Program-made: the position numbers and the translations under genes
The notes under the pieces: model-generated
The model's input: the letters and a program-made list of their open reading frames with translations, nothing else
Told to the model about the DNA's origin: nothing
The model's database searches: none
Virus record (IMG/VR): IMGVR_UViG_3300010354_000091
Location: 1 to 62,062 of that record
Source of the DNA: a virus
Reading direction: 5' to 3' (one strand)
DNA: 62,062 nucleotides
In this document: positions 24,643-34,900 of the stretch, in pieces
Numbering within the stretch: the first letter of the stretch is position 1
How the letters are laid out: every line of letters begins with the position of its first letter

Positions 24643-24978
24643 TTAAGTGGTAATTCCTGCAGTTACAATTGCCATTCCTTCAACCAATCTTGATACTGCA
24701 CCAGAAGGAGATGTTAATCTAACATCATAATAATATCTACCTGGATTTAATCCAACTGTTACTCCCGATGTCATTGCAATACCAACTTCACCAATTCCAC
24801 TTGTGATCGTCACAGTGAAAGAAGTTGAATTAGTTGCTCCAGGATGTTTTTTTAATTTTGCTAATCCAGTATACCCAGTTAAATTTGAAAGAGATCCATC
24901 AGATTCTGTAGAAACAAAAGTTTCGGAGAAATCGGAACCTTGAGGTATGGTAATGTTTAAAACTGGATTTGCTGCCAT
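24643..24978 (-). CDS. Ig-like beta virion accessory protein
   Basis: 111 residues. The pattern ITIPQGSDFSETFVST, then LTGYTGLAKLKKHPGATNST, then GVTVGLNPGRYYYDVRLTSPSG and VSRLVEGMAIVTAG is that of a two-sheet Ig/BppU-like domain common in phage baseplates and adhesins. It lies just downstream of gp16. An AATAAATA box overlaps the leader region 12 bp upstream (24990-24997), which is closer than usual. The role is inferred. Confidence 0.68.
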   Translation of the reverse strand: MAANPVLNITIPQGSDFSETFVSTESDGSLSNLTGYTGLAKLKKHPGATNSTSFTVTITSGIGEVGIAMTSGVTVGLNPGRYYYDVRLTSPSGAVSRLVEGMAIVTAGITT

Positions 24979-24997
24979 CTTTTTTTAACTATTTATT

Positions 24998-25432
24998 TTA
25001 TGAGGTTTTATGATTTTTAAGTAGTTTTGCCAATTCTGCTGTAGATCCAACAAATAAAGCATTAGTTACATTTGTTGGACCTTTTGATGACTTACTTTCA
25101 TCAATATCTTTTAATTTTTTCTGAAGATCTAATAGTTTATCTGTTGCATCAGCAACATTCTTTATCAATTGACCTGCTACTTCATAAGCTCTTGGTTGAT
25201 CTGTTTCTTGAGCTAACTCTAAAATAGAATTTATAGCCTCTTGTCCCTTTTCTATTAAAGAATATAAATTTCCTCTAGTATATTCATAATCTTTAGATAT
25301 ATCATCAGTAGATTTTTTTATTTCTAAATTAGTTGGCGAAACTTCAGTTATTTCACTAACCTCATTTTCAACATCAGACCTTTCAATATCAAATGTCTCA
25401 TCTAAACTTTTAAATTTATCTTTCATAATCAT
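24998..25432 (-). CDS. 16: Terminase small subunit gp16
   Basis: 144 residues (T4 gp16 is 164). It recognises DNA and stimulates the gp17 ATPase. The segment YTRGNLYSLIEKGQEAINSI followed by LAQETDQPRAYEVAGQLIKN is the conserved helical oligomerisation core of T4-like gp16. The C-terminus TNVTNALFVGSTAELAKLLK is also typical. The start overlaps the gp15 stop (ATGA); an in-frame ATG two codons on is an alternative. Unusually, gp17 is not next but about 13 kb away. Confidence 0.9.
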   Translation of the reverse strand: MIMKDKFKSLDETFDIERSDVENEVSEITEVSPTNLEIKKSTDDISKDYEYTRGNLYSLIEKGQEAINSILELAQETDQPRAYEVAGQLIKNVADATDKLLDLQKKLKDIDESKSSKGPTNVTNALFVGSTAELAKLLKNHKTS

Positions 25433-26454
25433 AAATCAGTATTTTGTGAAGGACTATATTCTTTAAAATCTTGGAAGAATGTATATTCATCATTGAAACC
25501 AAAATCATCACCAAAATCAATCAGAGAATCGTCAGAAGCAGTAACTAAATTGACAGGAGTTCCAGCAACATGACCTTCAATTCCAGTGTTTTCATATCCC
25601 CTTTCAACAACTAATTTATTTCCATCTTTAGATTCTACATACATTAATTCACTATCTAAGTATATTCTAGATCCTGAAGAAATTGTTGTTGCGTCACCCA
25701 CAGTAATGTACTTTGTAGTTTGATCAATATCGTCGGCAAGAGAAGTTGTCCTGTCATTATTATAATCTTTAATTGCTTGTGGAGTGACGGTGTAACGCAT
25801 CTCTCTTTTTCTGGTTTCAACACCAGACATATAATCCAACGTAACTTTTTTGATAATTCCGGAAGAAGATGATGGAACAGGACCAAACAAATATGTTTTT
25901 GCAGTAAATCTAAGGGTATAAATTAAGGATCTTCTTTTTGTATAATCACCCTCATAATCATCAGTAAAAGAAATATTATCCAAAATTATTGGAATATCTT
26001 TTTTTTCATTTATTGGTTCAACCAAATTAACTGTTAAATTATAGTTTGGTTGAAAATATGGTAAAATTTGCTCAACAATTTGTAACGCATCATCATTAAG
26101 TTTTGTAAGTATGTTGAGTTCAAATTGCATGTTGTATGGAACTGGCATATAAACTTTTTTACCAGTATTCGTAACAAAAGTTTGAGTTGTTGAAACTTTT
26201 CTAGAAGCATCATAACTTAACCCAATGAACTCAAATGACATTCTTGGTAAAGTTATTTTTACCGGTTTCAGAGCAGTTGGGTCTTGTTCAATTCTTGCTA
26301 AAAACTTTTGAATTGGACCATAAGCTAAAGGAACTTTAATAATACTGACAGTCTCATCAGAATTATTTGTATGATGTATTTCAATATTATTAAAAATATT
26401 ACCAAATGCTATAATTGTTTTTCTTAAAATTTCGTGATAAAAATAACCAAACAT
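25429..26454 (-). CDS. 15: Tail completion and sheath stabiliser protein gp15
   Basis: 341 residues (T4 gp15 is 272). It caps the tail tube and sheath and binds the neck. The start MFGYFYHEILRKTIIAFGN, the PLAYGPIQKFLARIEQDP segment (residues about 42-60) and the YDASRKVSTTQTF segment are signature gp15. The C-terminal 100 residues (with TKYITVGDATTISSGSRIYL and VERGYENTGIEGH) are a small beta domain not in T4. Order gp13-gp14-gp15-gp16 is as in T4. An AAAGGG SD is present. Confidence 0.93.
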   Translation of the reverse strand: MFGYFYHEILRKTIIAFGNIFNNIEIHHTNNSDETVSIIKVPLAYGPIQKFLARIEQDPTALKPVKITLPRMSFEFIGLSYDASRKVSTTQTFVTNTGKKVYMPVPYNMQFELNILTKLNDDALQIVEQILPYFQPNYNLTVNLVEPINEKKDIPIILDNISFTDDYEGDYTKRRSLIYTLRFTAKTYLFGPVPSSSSGIIKKVTLDYMSGVETRKREMRYTVTPQAIKDYNNDRTTSLADDIDQTTKYITVGDATTISSGSRIYLDSELMYVESKDGNKLVVERGYENTGIEGHVAGTPVNLVTASDDSLIDFGDDFGFNDEYTFFQDFKEYSPSQNTDL

Positions 26455-26486
26455 TTTTGTATAACCCTTTACTTATATTTAACTAA

Positions 26487-27866
26487 TTAAACTTCTCCGA
26501 AAGGATTTCTTTCACTGAAGTCGGTTATTGCATCTCCTTCTGTTTCCAAAATATCATTCTGAGCATATGGATCAATTAAATTATCTGTAGTAATTGATCT
26601 AATAGTATAAACTGCAGAGGAAGCTAGTCCAGTTATAGATTCACCAATTGCAAATGATCCGTCTATTATTGCAACTTCAAGTTTTTTAGTAGATGCTGTC
26701 CAATTTCTGACTTGTGCTGTGGTTGAAGTTGCGGATCCAATAACAGTTTCGTTATATTTATATGCTCCAGATCCAATTAAAGGTGGACTTGAAATTGTTA
26801 TTATTGGAGTATTTGTGTATCCAATTCCGGAATTTGTAATTCTTATTTCAGAAATAGTTCCAGCAGCAGAGACCACAGCAATTCCTGTTGCTGTAACTGC
26901 ATATGAAACATTTGATGGTGTTGAGAACGTAACAGATGGTGACGATGTGTAACTGCTTCCACCATTTGTTATAGTTATTATCCCAACAGAAGCAGCAGAT
27001 GTTGCTATTCCAACAATTGCTTCTGCTCCATTTCCTCCACCACCAATAAAGTAAATCTGAGGTGATTCTGTATACCCATAACCGGGATTCGTTATCAGAA
27101 CTCTATCTATTGAATATGCAGTAGTTAATCCTGATCTTGATGTCATGATTGCAACTGCAGTTGCTGTCACACCAACTCCAGGTGAGGATATGGAGACTCT
27201 TGGTGCTGAAGTGTAACCCTGTCCATCATTTATTAAGGTAATTTTTTGAACTCCACCAGTGACTTGTGAAGTTATTGCAGATGCCGTAGATCCAATTCCA
27301 GATAAAACAAGTGTTGCAATATAACCTTGATCTTTGATAATTTCATCAACTTCTGATATACCAGTGTCAATATCTTCATCCTCATATTCAAATAGTTCAC
27401 ATCTCAATTCATAAACATAATTTTTACCCAATTGGTAGAAAGGTTTTTCCCTTTCCACAAATTTCACTTCAAATAATTTATCACCCAGTGGAAAAAATAT
27501 TAAATCACCCTCATTAGGTCTTAAAGAAGACTTGATATTATTTTGATCCTTTATTAAATCTCTAATGTATAAGTCAAATCTTTCTGCAGATACTATCAAA
27601 GTAAGTTCATCAGAAACTGTAACTCCAAATTTTGTTAGTATATCTGTGTTTTCTGCATATCCTTCATAATTAGCAACATATGCTTCTAAAGGATATGCAT
27701 TATCAAAGTTTGATTGTATAACTTCTTTGATAATTGTTTTTTCTGTAATATATTTTCTTGGCAGGTAATATATTTCAACACCGAACATTCTCAAATGTTC
27801 ATTGATTAAATCTTGTATTAATCCTTGCTCTCCTTGAGAACCTTGTAGAAAAAATGGATTTAGCAT
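26487..27866 (-). CDS. 14: Neck protein gp14 with repeat-containing insertion
   Basis: 459 residues, far longer than T4 gp14 (256). Residues 1-175 are a normal gp14: LNPFFLQGSQGEQGLIQDL, EIYYLPRKYI, FGVTVSDELTLIVSAERFD and KNYVYELRCELFEYEDE. From about 185 to 385 there are four GYT-x-x-P beta repeats (DGQGYTSAPRVSIS, NPGYGYTESPQIYF, NGGSSYTSSPSVTF, NSGIGYTNTPIITI). The last 70 residues resume a gp14-like end (AQNDILETEGDAITDFSERN). The insertion is thus placed inside the protein. Its start shares TAATG with the gp13 stop. Confidence 0.92.
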   Translation of the reverse strand: MLNPFFLQGSQGEQGLIQDLINEHLRMFGVEIYYLPRKYITEKTIIKEVIQSNFDNAYPLEAYVANYEGYAENTDILTKFGVTVSDELTLIVSAERFDLYIRDLIKDQNNIKSSLRPNEGDLIFFPLGDKLFEVKFVEREKPFYQLGKNYVYELRCELFEYEDEDIDTGISEVDEIIKDQGYIATLVLSGIGSTASAITSQVTGGVQKITLINDGQGYTSAPRVSISSPGVGVTATAVAIMTSRSGLTTAYSIDRVLITNPGYGYTESPQIYFIGGGGNGAEAIVGIATSAASVGIITITNGGSSYTSSPSVTFSTPSNVSYAVTATGIAVVSAAGTISEIRITNSGIGYTNTPIITISSPPLIGSGAYKYNETVIGSATSTTAQVRNWTASTKKLEVAIIDGSFAIGESITGLASSAVYTIRSITTDNLIDPYAQNDILETEGDAITDFSERNPFGEV

Positions 27867-28708
27867 TATCCAATCATATCAAGTGGAGGTAGTTCAAATT
27901 CTGTCATCATGCGTTTTTTAATATCTTCTAATTCATTTACAGCATCTTCATATATTTCTCTACCGTTAAGCTCAACTCCTCCCGGCAACTTAACACCTCT
28001 AAATTTGATTAAATTTTGACCCCATTGCTTTTTAATTAATGAAGTTAGGTATGGTTTCAAGAATGAATCATTCCAAACTCTAGGTGCATCTGCAGGATCC
28101 AATACCCTATAACAATCAATAATTAAATATTGTCCAGCATTAATTGAAGACCAATCCATATCAATATAAAGTCTATCCTGTCTCTTATTAAATCTTATCA
28201 TTTTTTCTGGATTTAAAAGCCAACTAATATCTTCAAGATATCTCTTAACCATCGTATATGACAAGAGTTCAATAGTGTTGAAATAATAAACATCATTCAA
28301 CATTAATTGATACTGGATATTAAACATCCCCTGAGAAATAGTATTATTTCCATCAACTTTGAAAATTTTATTTACACCGATAACTGTTGGTGGAATTTGA
28401 ATATAATTTGAATTTTCTTCAAAAGAAAATGTTGTAGCTGCTCCAACAATTGTTGATTGTGCTGATGTTGTTGTAATACCGGACGAAGTTTTTGCTTTTG
28501 CTCTTCCTCTATCAATATCCTCTTGAGTTACTTTGTATTTTAAATACATGTGCATTACACCATCAAAATGCCTTTCTTGAAAGTATTGAACGGCGTCATC
28601 AACTAAATCTTCTATTTGCTCATCTGCAACATTAATTTCTAAAACTGGATATCCCAGTTTTCTTTTGCAATAATCTATCAGTTCTTGCCTGGTTGCTGGT
28701 TGAGCCAT
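27866..28708 (-). CDS. 13: Neck protein gp13
   Basis: 280 residues (T4 gp13 is 309). With gp14 it forms the neck that closes the filled head and receives the tail. The N-terminus TRQELIDYCKRKLGYPVLEI and the DLVDDAVQYFQERHFDGV segment are the hallmark of cyanophage gp13; the middle has SYTMVKRYLEDISWLLNPEK and the end LNGREIYEDAVNELEDIKKR. A TATAAATA late box lies 25 bp upstream, so the neck genes begin a transcript. Confidence 0.93.
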   Translation of the reverse strand: MAQPATRQELIDYCKRKLGYPVLEINVADEQIEDLVDDAVQYFQERHFDGVMHMYLKYKVTQEDIDRGRAKAKTSSGITTTSAQSTIVGAATTFSFEENSNYIQIPPTVIGVNKIFKVDGNNTISQGMFNIQYQLMLNDVYYFNTIELLSYTMVKRYLEDISWLLNPEKMIRFNKRQDRLYIDMDWSSINAGQYLIIDCYRVLDPADAPRVWNDSFLKPYLTSLIKKQWGQNLIKFRGVKLPGGVELNGREIYEDAVNELEDIKKRMMTEFELPPLDMIG

Positions 28709-28732
28709 TATGATACTAAACCCTTATATTCA

Positions 28733-28740
28733 TATTTATA
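28733..28740 (-). promoter_or_regulatory. Late promoter box TATAAATA upstream of gp13
   Basis: A perfect minus-strand late box 25 bp before the gp13 ATG, overlapping the end of the 74-aa coiled-coil gene. Confidence 0.7.
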
Positions 28741-28960
28741 ATTTATTTGATAATCCAATAATAAGATCTTTCAATTCACTGATATCATTTTTTAGAGAAA
28801 TGATATCATTTTCCATAGAAGTCATTTTGTTTTTTTGTTCTTCTTTTTCTTTCAGTGATTGCATATACTGCCGATACCCATTTGTATCTTTGTTTATAAT
28901 CGCATTTGAATTCACATCCCTATAAAGGTTTGCTTTTCCTTCTACTGGTAAAAAAGTCAT
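28736..28960 (-). CDS. 74-residue coiled-coil protein between baseplate and neck genes
   Basis: MTFLPVEGKANLYRDVNSNA followed by a mixed-charge region and a C-terminal coiled coil (SMENDIISLKNDISELKDLI). A small protein with this start and a coiled-coil end is conserved in front of gp13 in cyanomyoviruses. Its position corresponds to fibritin (wac) in T4, but it is far too short to be a full whisker. It follows the 2530-aa gene by one base. Role unknown. Confidence 0.72.
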   Translation of the reverse strand: MTFLPVEGKANLYRDVNSNAIINKDTNGYRQYMQSLKEKEEQKNKMTSMENDIISLKNDISELKDLIIGLSNKL

Positions 28961-28961
28961 A

Positions 28962-31900
28962 TTATGCTAATGCCACTACTCTTAGTTCTTTAATTAGGGG
29001 AACATTTGCTTGATCTGTTCCTGTCATAATAATTTTAATATCAAAGTCAGTAAATTCTGGAAGATTATTTGCACTATATTCATATTCAAAAAATTCATTA
29101 GCACCTGAACTTGGTGGAACAAAAACATCAGAACTTCCAGTATTTGCTGCTGGATTTATTACATTTCCAAGATTATCTAAGTTTTCATATCCAGGGAAAA
29201 GTTCATAAGATGGCAATGCTTCTGCAGAATCCTTTCTATAAATTCTATACAGAACTTTAATGTCAGCAGTGCTTGGTCTATTGGCACCAAACAATACTTT
29301 GATTGAAGTAGCTGGATTTGTTAATGATATTTTCTTAGAAACATAAGTTGCTGCGTGCTCATCATATATTTGTTTCGTTAACGATAACTCTGGTGATGGA
29401 GTTGTCCAGTCAGTAACTATTTGATTTATTCTATTTGAAGTAAGTATGGCACTTACTCTTTCCAAATCAATTACTGGTGAAACATTAGGATCACCTGTAG
29501 CAATATCAATTGCCATAGTAAATGATTTATTTGCTGGCAAATCTGTCATTTTACTATCTTCATTAACTTTAGAAGCAATCATTCTAACTGAAGATAGGTT
29601 ATTTATTTCATTTAGTTCAACTTGCTCAAAACCTAAATCTTGGAATGGTGTTTCTGTTCCATCAACACTTCTTGCACTTGTAGTTCTAATTCTTGCTCCA
29701 TATCCAGTTGCTGGTGGAGTAAAGATATTGACATTTGGAGTTATTGTTGAGAAAATAATATTTTTTGAAGATTCTATTGATTCACCAACTGCATAATCAA
29801 ATGTGTTGGAATCCTTGGTTTCATTGAAGAACAGATTGGGGAAATCTGAGTTTCCACTTCTATCAACTCCATATGTAGTATCATTCATATTTAATTTGAT
29901 ATGATAACTATCAATTTCTATTGGACTTGGAACAGTTGGTGGAGTTGTAGACATATTATGAACTCGGTTAATTCTACGTAGTGAAACGTAATTTAACTCA
30001 TATTTCATAACAGAAGATCCACTGTTGTGTTGTGTTGCGGAGGAGTTGCCTGCTATTCCCACATCAACTCCACGAGTGATGCCAGTTAGTGTATTGTTGT
30101 TGGAATCAACTCCAGTGTACGAAATTAGTTCTTTTCCAATCTTCACATATCCTGGATTTGTAGTGGAAACTCCAACATTTTCAAAAGTTGAGAATATTGA
30201 AATGGAATCTACTGGAATTGGTCCAGTTGAAGTCTGGTCATAAGATACGGATAATTTTGCTGGTTTTACATCACTCTTAATACCTTTAATGGAAACTAAA
30301 TTATTCGTTGAATACATTCCATGATTTACATCAAAAACTCTAAAATGTAATCCATCATTTTGAGCATTTTGGTTCAAATATGAAACTGTTGCAACTCCAA
30401 CATAACTTGTTATTCCTGTAGAAGTTTCATAGGTTAGTCGTTTTCCAATAACCGAAGAACTATCATAAGTTCCTTGAACATTATCTAGAATTACTGTATT
30501 AAATTGTCCAATAGTTACTACAGAAAGGGTAGCTCCACTACCAAAGGCAACTGTACTTGGGATTTTTACAACGTCTCCAGATCTATATCCATATCCACCA
30601 CTGACAACAGTTACTATTCCAGCACCAGAGTCTGTTAAATCTAATTTGTTATTTTGGAAAGTTACGTCAACTTTCAATCCAGTTCCTTCTCCAGTAATCG
30701 TTTCCAACTCAAGACCTTGATATACAGTATTGGTATATCCAGATCCAACGTTTAATGATGTTAAACCATAACCAAGTTTAACAGAACCTGCAACCCCAAC
30801 AAGATTTCCAATCATTGTTGTGTCTGTTATTCCAATGCTAACACCTTGAGAAATTTGTGGAAGTGAAATTGAGGTTGATAATCCAATTAGAACTTTATTT
30901 GATAGAGTTCTAACAGAATCTGGACTCAAATGTGACAATGTTGTATAATCACCACCTTCAATTGGATTGAAGAATAGCACTGTTGCAGGATCAGTAGTAA
31001 ATTGTGCATTATATAAAGTAAACTTCAGATCTTCATAACTACTTGGTTCCCATGTGCTTCCATTTTGAGATTTGAATAGTGATCCCAAGAATGGTTGTTG
31101 AGAAACTATCTTTTTAGCTGACTCTGGAAGATTTTTGGTGGTGATGTCCTCTTCTCCCATTCTAGAAATCCAAACTTGATAATCTGTAGAATCGGAAAGT
31201 AAGACAATTGCATATTCTTTGAATGCCTCTAAGAAAATTGGGGCAGGGAAGGTGACCGTTGTTGCAACTGTTCCATCTTCAGACAAATTAATGTCATCAA
31301 GTTTTAGTTCAACTTCAGAATCTGCAATAACTTTTGTGGATGGGACTCCTTGCTCAACTGGTCTTAACTGAACAATTACAGGATCTTTTGCTCCATTGGT
31401 AGGTTTGTTGTAGAAATATAAATCTAACTTGGTAACAAATATTCCATAATTGTTCTCAACTACAAATGATTGTGCCAAAGGATCTTTATAAACTTTTAGT
31501 GTCTTTGTAGTCTTTTCTACATTAGTTTGTTTGTTAAAGAAAACTTGATCTGTAGATACCGAAGCTTTTTTCTTTTCAGAAAATACTGATTCGGTGGAAG
31601 GTTGAAGATTTTCTTTGTTGACAGATGCATTTTTTATATTTAACTGCGTATCTTGAGCAGTAGTCAATAATCCCTGAGCATAAAAATCATTTTGGGCAAA
31701 AGATGATTGAGTTCCTGGAGTTGGATCAAATGATTCAGTGTTTATTAGTCTGAAATTCTTAACTCCAGTTTCAAATTGAATAGGCTCTTCAGGAACAAAG
31801 AAAGATCCTATTAAAGTTCCAACATCATCACTAACTAATCTAACTGAAGATACTATAGCTCTTGCCCCACTAGTTTGTCCAATAAGTTCAAATCCTTCTC

Positions 31901-34900
31901 TACATACACCAAAGAAGTTTCCTATTGCAGCTTCTTGAAGAGAAGAAGTGTCAACATTCAATATAGTGCTTGTTGATGTGTATATGCTGGGAAGTGTAAC
32001 ATCTGTCTCAGAATATGGATTTATTGCAAATACATCTGTTGGTGAATTATATGGACCATATTTATGATTTGCATTAGCTACTCTAAATGTGCAAGTAGTA
32101 ATATCTGGATTATTAATATCATTGCATTCTACAGTTTCCCCAACTTGGAAAATTCCATTGGTCATTTGAACCTGTAAAAGTTTTGGAAAACAGTTGTTGG
32201 AAACATTTACTGAGTCAAAGAATGGATAGAATAAAGTTTTTGGTTTTAATTTTTTGGCAACAAATTCAATGTTTCTTGATCTCATATATTTGATGAGTTC
32301 ACTTGAAACCAATTTTTGTCCGAGATTGACGGAATCTATTTTTTCAGATACATTAAATTTAACACCCGTTTTTGTCTGCTTTAACTCTGCAGATGATGTT
32401 GTTGCTGTTTGTACCTGAAGTTTATCTTTAGATGTTGTTTTTGTGGTAGTTTCTTGAACTAACTTTGTGCAACCATCACAATCCTTACCGGTTTTATATT
32501 TCTTCTGTTTAATATCAGGATCAGATATGACTTTATCAATATCTAAAGAAACTTTAGTGTGAGCATCAATACCAATCCAATCTGTTTTCCAAGATGACCA
32601 TTCAAAACCATTAAATCCTTGAGATAATGCCTGATATGATCCTTCTACGTTAACTGTATTTGTTTCTATAGTTCCTGCATCCAACCAGGTATCTGAAGAT
32701 GGGTTCAATTCAAGAATTCCAGTATATGAAGTAACTAAAAATGGAGTTACATTTTCAACTCTTGTTGCAAAAACATTTTGTGCATAAACTTGCTCAGAAT
32801 AATCTAAGGTTATAATTTTCTTATTTTTCTTTACATTTTCATCTAAATCATATTCTTCAAAAGAATAGTCTGCATTTGGATCTGGATTTGCACCAAGACC
32901 TATTGTTTTTGATGCTAAAATAAGATCTATTGCAGTGGTATAATTTAATGGTCTTAGATAACCTTGATCTTTGTCTATAGATGCTTTGAATTCTACACTT
33001 GATATATCATGTGAAGTGTGTGATTTGAAATTATCAACAAAGAATCCAGATTTAAACCTATCCAACCCATTTACTTTTACAGACAACGATTCTGCAGAAA
33101 GTTCTAGCAATGATAATTGAGTATAATATTCTACATTCTGAATTCTAGATTCCAATCTAGCAATGTCTTGCATTCTATATCTCTTATGAGATGAATAAGA
33201 GACCGCAGCATCTTTAACTGTTCTTAAATATGGTGGTAAAATAATTGTAGCTACGTTTAAACTACCGTCAATTATCTGTGGTGGTGATGGGTTGTCATCT
33301 GGGACCCCAACAGACAATTGGAAAGTTCCCTCTTTTGATAATGACAATCTATCAATTCTTGGGAGATAATAATCAAATCCTACTAAAAATGTTTCATTCG
33401 GCGCAATGTAATAATTTCCCTCTGATGCAAAATTTCTAGAAGAAAATTCAAATGGAGAATATGTTGATGTAGTATCATATGGCAATACCCTTGGTCTTAT
33501 ATCTACGACATCTGATAAGGGTCTGTCGTTAATAAAATACAAATCTTTATATTTTTCTTCTGGATAACTGTTGACAGTTACAACATCTCCTATATCACCA
33601 GACTCTATAAAATAATTTTGGAAAACTACTTTTATTTTTCTAGTTGGGGTATAATTGCTATCTTTTCTATTAATTTTTGAGAAATCATAATAGTTTATTC
33701 TTTGCCCATTGTCTAAAACATATTTGTCAGTGATATTTTTATCCCCATTATCAATATTGCTTACAATACCGGTTATTCCACTTTCTTTAAAGGAAACTAT
33801 TTCTCCAGGAATGAATGTGGAAAATGTACTAACATATACAAACTCAATTTGACTTATATTTTTGGATATCACTATCGCAACGGAATTGCTATTTGCTCCT
33901 ATTATAGTGTCTCCAACTACAAGATCAGATGAATTGCCATTTGGTCCAGTTAAAGATCCAGCAACGAAAGTCATTGTTGGGAGATCTGGATCTGACAAGT
34001 CATTAGATTCAAAAATTCCAAGAACAGTGTTTACATCTGGAACATTTAGAGAAATTTCAGGATCCTGAACCCTAGTTCCATAAACATTACTATATATCAA
34101 TCCATCATTTAGTGTTGTTGCACCAACACCAGATGCCGCAAATGAGGACCTATTAATTACTATAGAATTTACTTTGTTATTCTTTTTGGTTTTTGATTTT
34201 ACTTTAGATTTTTTAACAGTTACAGTTAAAGTTGCATTTGATCCACTGGCAACACTTAAGTTATTGATTGTTAAATCTTTAAATCCATTTGTGAATGTAA
34301 ATTTATCGGAAGATAAATTTTCAACTTTGCCATTACTATATGTTAAGGTATATCTTTGTTCGGAAAATGGTTGATATATATAATCGGTTTCTAAAGTTGG
34401 ACCTGTAATTGAGTTTGAAGAGAAAGAAGCAATATTATACTGCCTCTTCAGAATAATATCAGTTTCTTCTGTATTTACCCTTGCTATATTTGTTTTTGTT
34501 AATTTTGAAACGTATGAATTATTACTTGCAGTTTCAAATGTTGGGAAAATTGTTGTAAGATTTGATACTGTGATTTCTTGAGCTGATGTATTTCCATCAC
34601 AAACTCCATTTACACTAGTGACAGAAGTAACTCCAAGTGTTGTTCCATCAGAAGATATTGAATTTATTTTATTAAAAGTAATTGTTGAAAATCCAGGTAT
34701 AGAGTAAGAAATAATATTTCCTACCGTAGCAAATCCAATAAAATTGGTTGATGGTGAAGTAATAGTACTTATTCCAGTATCTGAATCTTTACCTGTTATT
34801 TTAAATGATGGTGAAGGTAAAGAAACTCCAGGTATGTTGGATATTGAATTTGGTTGGACTGATTTATTTAAAATTAAATCACCATTAAATCCAGCATCAT

